Shown here in pieces: positions 6,032 through 6,900 of a stretch of 6,900 nt of DNA. Within the stretch, counting starts at the first letter, position 1; every line of letters starts with the position of its first letter. The stretch lies in NCBI GenBank assembly GCA_944329255.1, contig CALVIA010000052.1, positions 1 through 6,900 of the forward strand. The letters are read 5' to 3'. The stretch is from an uncultured Bacilli bacterium (GTDB lineage Bacteria > Bacillota_I > Bacilli_A > RF39 > UBA660). A model generated the notes under the pieces. The model searched no databases. It was given only the letters and a program-made list of their open reading frames with translations, and was not told the DNA's origin. Made by a program: the position numbers and the translations under genes.

Positions 6032-6727
6032 ATAAATTTATATTATTTAAATAGTAGATATTATAATCCAGTATGGGGTAGGTTTATAAATTCAGATAAT
6101 TATATAATAAGTAATGGTAGTTTGTTTGGAAGTAATATGTATTTATATTGTAATAATAATTTTATAAATTATATTGATTCAACTGGGTATTTTATTGGTG
6201 CTGATTTGCTTGTAGATGTGTTAGCTGGAGGAGCACTTCTAGTAAATTCTGCATCTCGCACAAAACAAAAAAGTAAGGAAATAAAGAGAGTTCAAACTAA
6301 AAATAATGGAAAGAAAGTATGTCCTAGTCCACAATATTCTGTAAATTTTGATAAGGCATTGAAGAAAAATGTGAAGAAAATAGTATAAGAGTCTGCCAAA
6401 ATGAATTCATCAGAAAAATTATTATATTTTATTGACCAAGTAAAGTCAGGTTCAAAATATGATTAAAAGACGCAAGCAGAGTGGTCAGGTGATTTATATT
6501 ATGATGGTATGTGGATGGAATCTCAAGATATTGGAAATTACAATTTTGGATATATTGGTAGAGCAATGGGATATTCAACTTCATTTTTAATATTAGGTGC
6601 TGGAGCATATCAAGTAAAAGAAGGTACAGCTGAATTGAGAGATTGCTTAACTATCAGTCTTTGTGATGATCCTAGAGATACATATTTTATTATTAAAGGT
6701 GCATTGAAATATGATAGTGAACATTAG
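6032..6727 (+). pseudogene. Truncated Rhs/YD-repeat protein tip with degraded C-terminal toxin domain (type 44-like)
   Basis: One frame, closed upstream by the TGA at 6029, runs to the TAG at 6725-6727 with two internal TAA stops (6386-6388 and 6464-6466). It starts inside the conserved Rhs core: LYYLNSRYYNPVWGRF at about 6038-6085, then NMYLYCNNNFINYIDSTGYF (6134-6193). The prolines usual in the family's NNP and DP-x-G motifs are F and S here. After a glycine-rich linker and a lysine-rich stretch, the toxin part spans 6401-6724. It has VKSGSKYD, then a stop, then KTQAEW; GNYNFGYIGRAMG (6533-6571), GAGAYQ (6596-6613) and DDPRD (6665-6679). These resemble the polymorphic toxin type 44 domain (WDLK/WDYK, GNxNYG and DDPxD motifs); that assignment is from memory. 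The beta-propeller/YD repeats and any secretion domain, usually over 1000 residues, are missing, and no start codon with SD precedes the core. It is probably an inactive orphan toxin tip. A sequencing error is unlikely to explain two stops and a missing 5' end. Confidence 0.82.
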
Positions 6728-6755
6728 TTGTAAAATTAAATGATAATTATATAAT
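6728..6755 (+). promoter_or_regulatory. Candidate promoter of the downstream membrane protein gene
   Basis: TTGTAA (6728-6733) and TATAAT (6750-6755) are 16 bases apart and directly follow the stop codon of the Rhs remnant. The predicted start of transcription would lie within or just before the SD AGGAG (6760-6764). If real, the membrane protein gene can be expressed independently of the broken toxin gene. The surrounding sequence is AT-rich, so the support is limited. Confidence 0.4.
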
Positions 6756-6772
6756 AATTAGGAGTTGATAAT

Positions 6773-6900
6773 ATGAAAAAAAATATATTAATGGTATTGG
6801 TTTTATTGGAGTTTATTATTACTTTTTTGTTAAAGTGGTTTCAAGATAAAATAATAGATTATTTGTTTTTAGTTTCTATTTTTGCTGATGTATTTATTTT
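6773..6900 (+). CDS. Small membrane protein, partial (cut by window end), possible immunity protein
   Basis: ATG at 6773 has AGGAG (6760-6764) eight bases upstream. The frame is open to the window edge, giving 42 complete codons. The visible product begins MKKNILMVLVLLEFIITFLL: a short basic end and a first hydrophobic segment at about residues 4-20. KWFQDK follows, and a second hydrophobic segment starts near 29. It is therefore a membrane protein with at least two helices. It lies 45 bases after the toxin remnant on the same strand, where an immunity gene is expected in Rhs toxin loci. A membrane immunity protein would be unusual for a cytoplasmic nuclease-type toxin, so this role is a guess. 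No family can be recognised from 42 residues. Confidence 0.75.
   Translation, partial: MKKNILMVLVLLEFIITFLLKWFQDKIIDYLFLVSIFADVFI

Noticed and set aside
6386..6466. Programmed readthrough or stop-codon recoding in the Rhs remnant
   Set aside because: Both stops are TAA, which is rarely recoded. No recoding structure is evident, and the missing 5' end already marks the gene as broken.
6509..6727. Stand-alone 72-residue gene starting at ATG 6509
   Set aside because: There is no SD, and the toxin-domain homology continues upstream in the same frame across the stop codon, so it is a fragment of the pseudogene.
1..6900. Mycoplasma-type code with TGA as tryptophan
   Set aside because: Tryptophans in Der and permease 1 use TGG, and TGA ends permease 2 exactly at the overlapping start of permease 3.
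1..6900. CRISPR array, tRNA or rRNA genes, insertion sequence transposase
   Set aside because: I found no regularly spaced repeats, cloverleaf sequences, rRNA motifs or transposase-like frames on either strand.

Overview
The window is very AT-rich and packed with genes. Shine-Dalgarno (SD) sequences are strong (GAGGTGAT, AGGAGG, AAGGAG), tryptophan is TGG, and TGA is a real stop (it ends the second permease). This excludes the Mycoplasma genetic code and suggests a low-GC member of the Bacillota, most likely an uncultured or gut-type Bacilli lineage. A recognisable SpoVIF-family gene implies that the lineage forms spores or descends from spore formers. The organism assignment is inference.

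Positions 1-2996 are a housekeeping block. The ribosome-assembly GTPase EngB (57-653) is followed by a symmetrical terminator. That terminator also serves a tiny convergent minus-strand gene for a 40-residue membrane peptide (675-797), which has its own SD and a TTGACA-type promoter. A 17-bp palindrome lies over the -35 of that promoter and upstream of an unrecognised 145-residue protein (890-1327). Next come the double GTPase Der (1381-2685) and SpoVIF (2727-2969). The SpoVIF promoter region matches the mother-cell sigma K/E patterns, and a hairpin with a T-run closes the block.

Positions 3030-5963 hold an ABC exporter operon: a promoter, a leader of roughly 140 bases, three overlapping genes for six-helix ABC-2 type permeases, and an ATPase gene. 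The ATPase has all the NTP-hydrolysis motifs. A glutamate stands where the Q-loop glutamine is expected (the 'E-loop' known from BcrA and LanF immunity ATPases). The substrate is not shown by the sequence; export of or immunity to a peptide is the best guess.

Positions 5964-6900 are accessory DNA. After a 13-bp inverted repeat, the frame begins abruptly inside the conserved Rhs/YD-repeat core and continues into a C-terminal toxin domain resembling polymorphic toxin type 44. The frame is continuous to 6727 but is broken by two TAA stops, one replacing the residue after the D of the expected DLK motif. It looks like a decayed orphan Rhs toxin tip. It is followed by the start of a small membrane protein gene, cut by the window edge, that sits where an immunity gene would be expected.

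The most interesting parts are the Rhs toxin remnant with its boundary palindrome and possible immunity gene, the three-permease E-loop exporter, and the hidden membrane peptide. I see no convincing evidence for an entirely new system.
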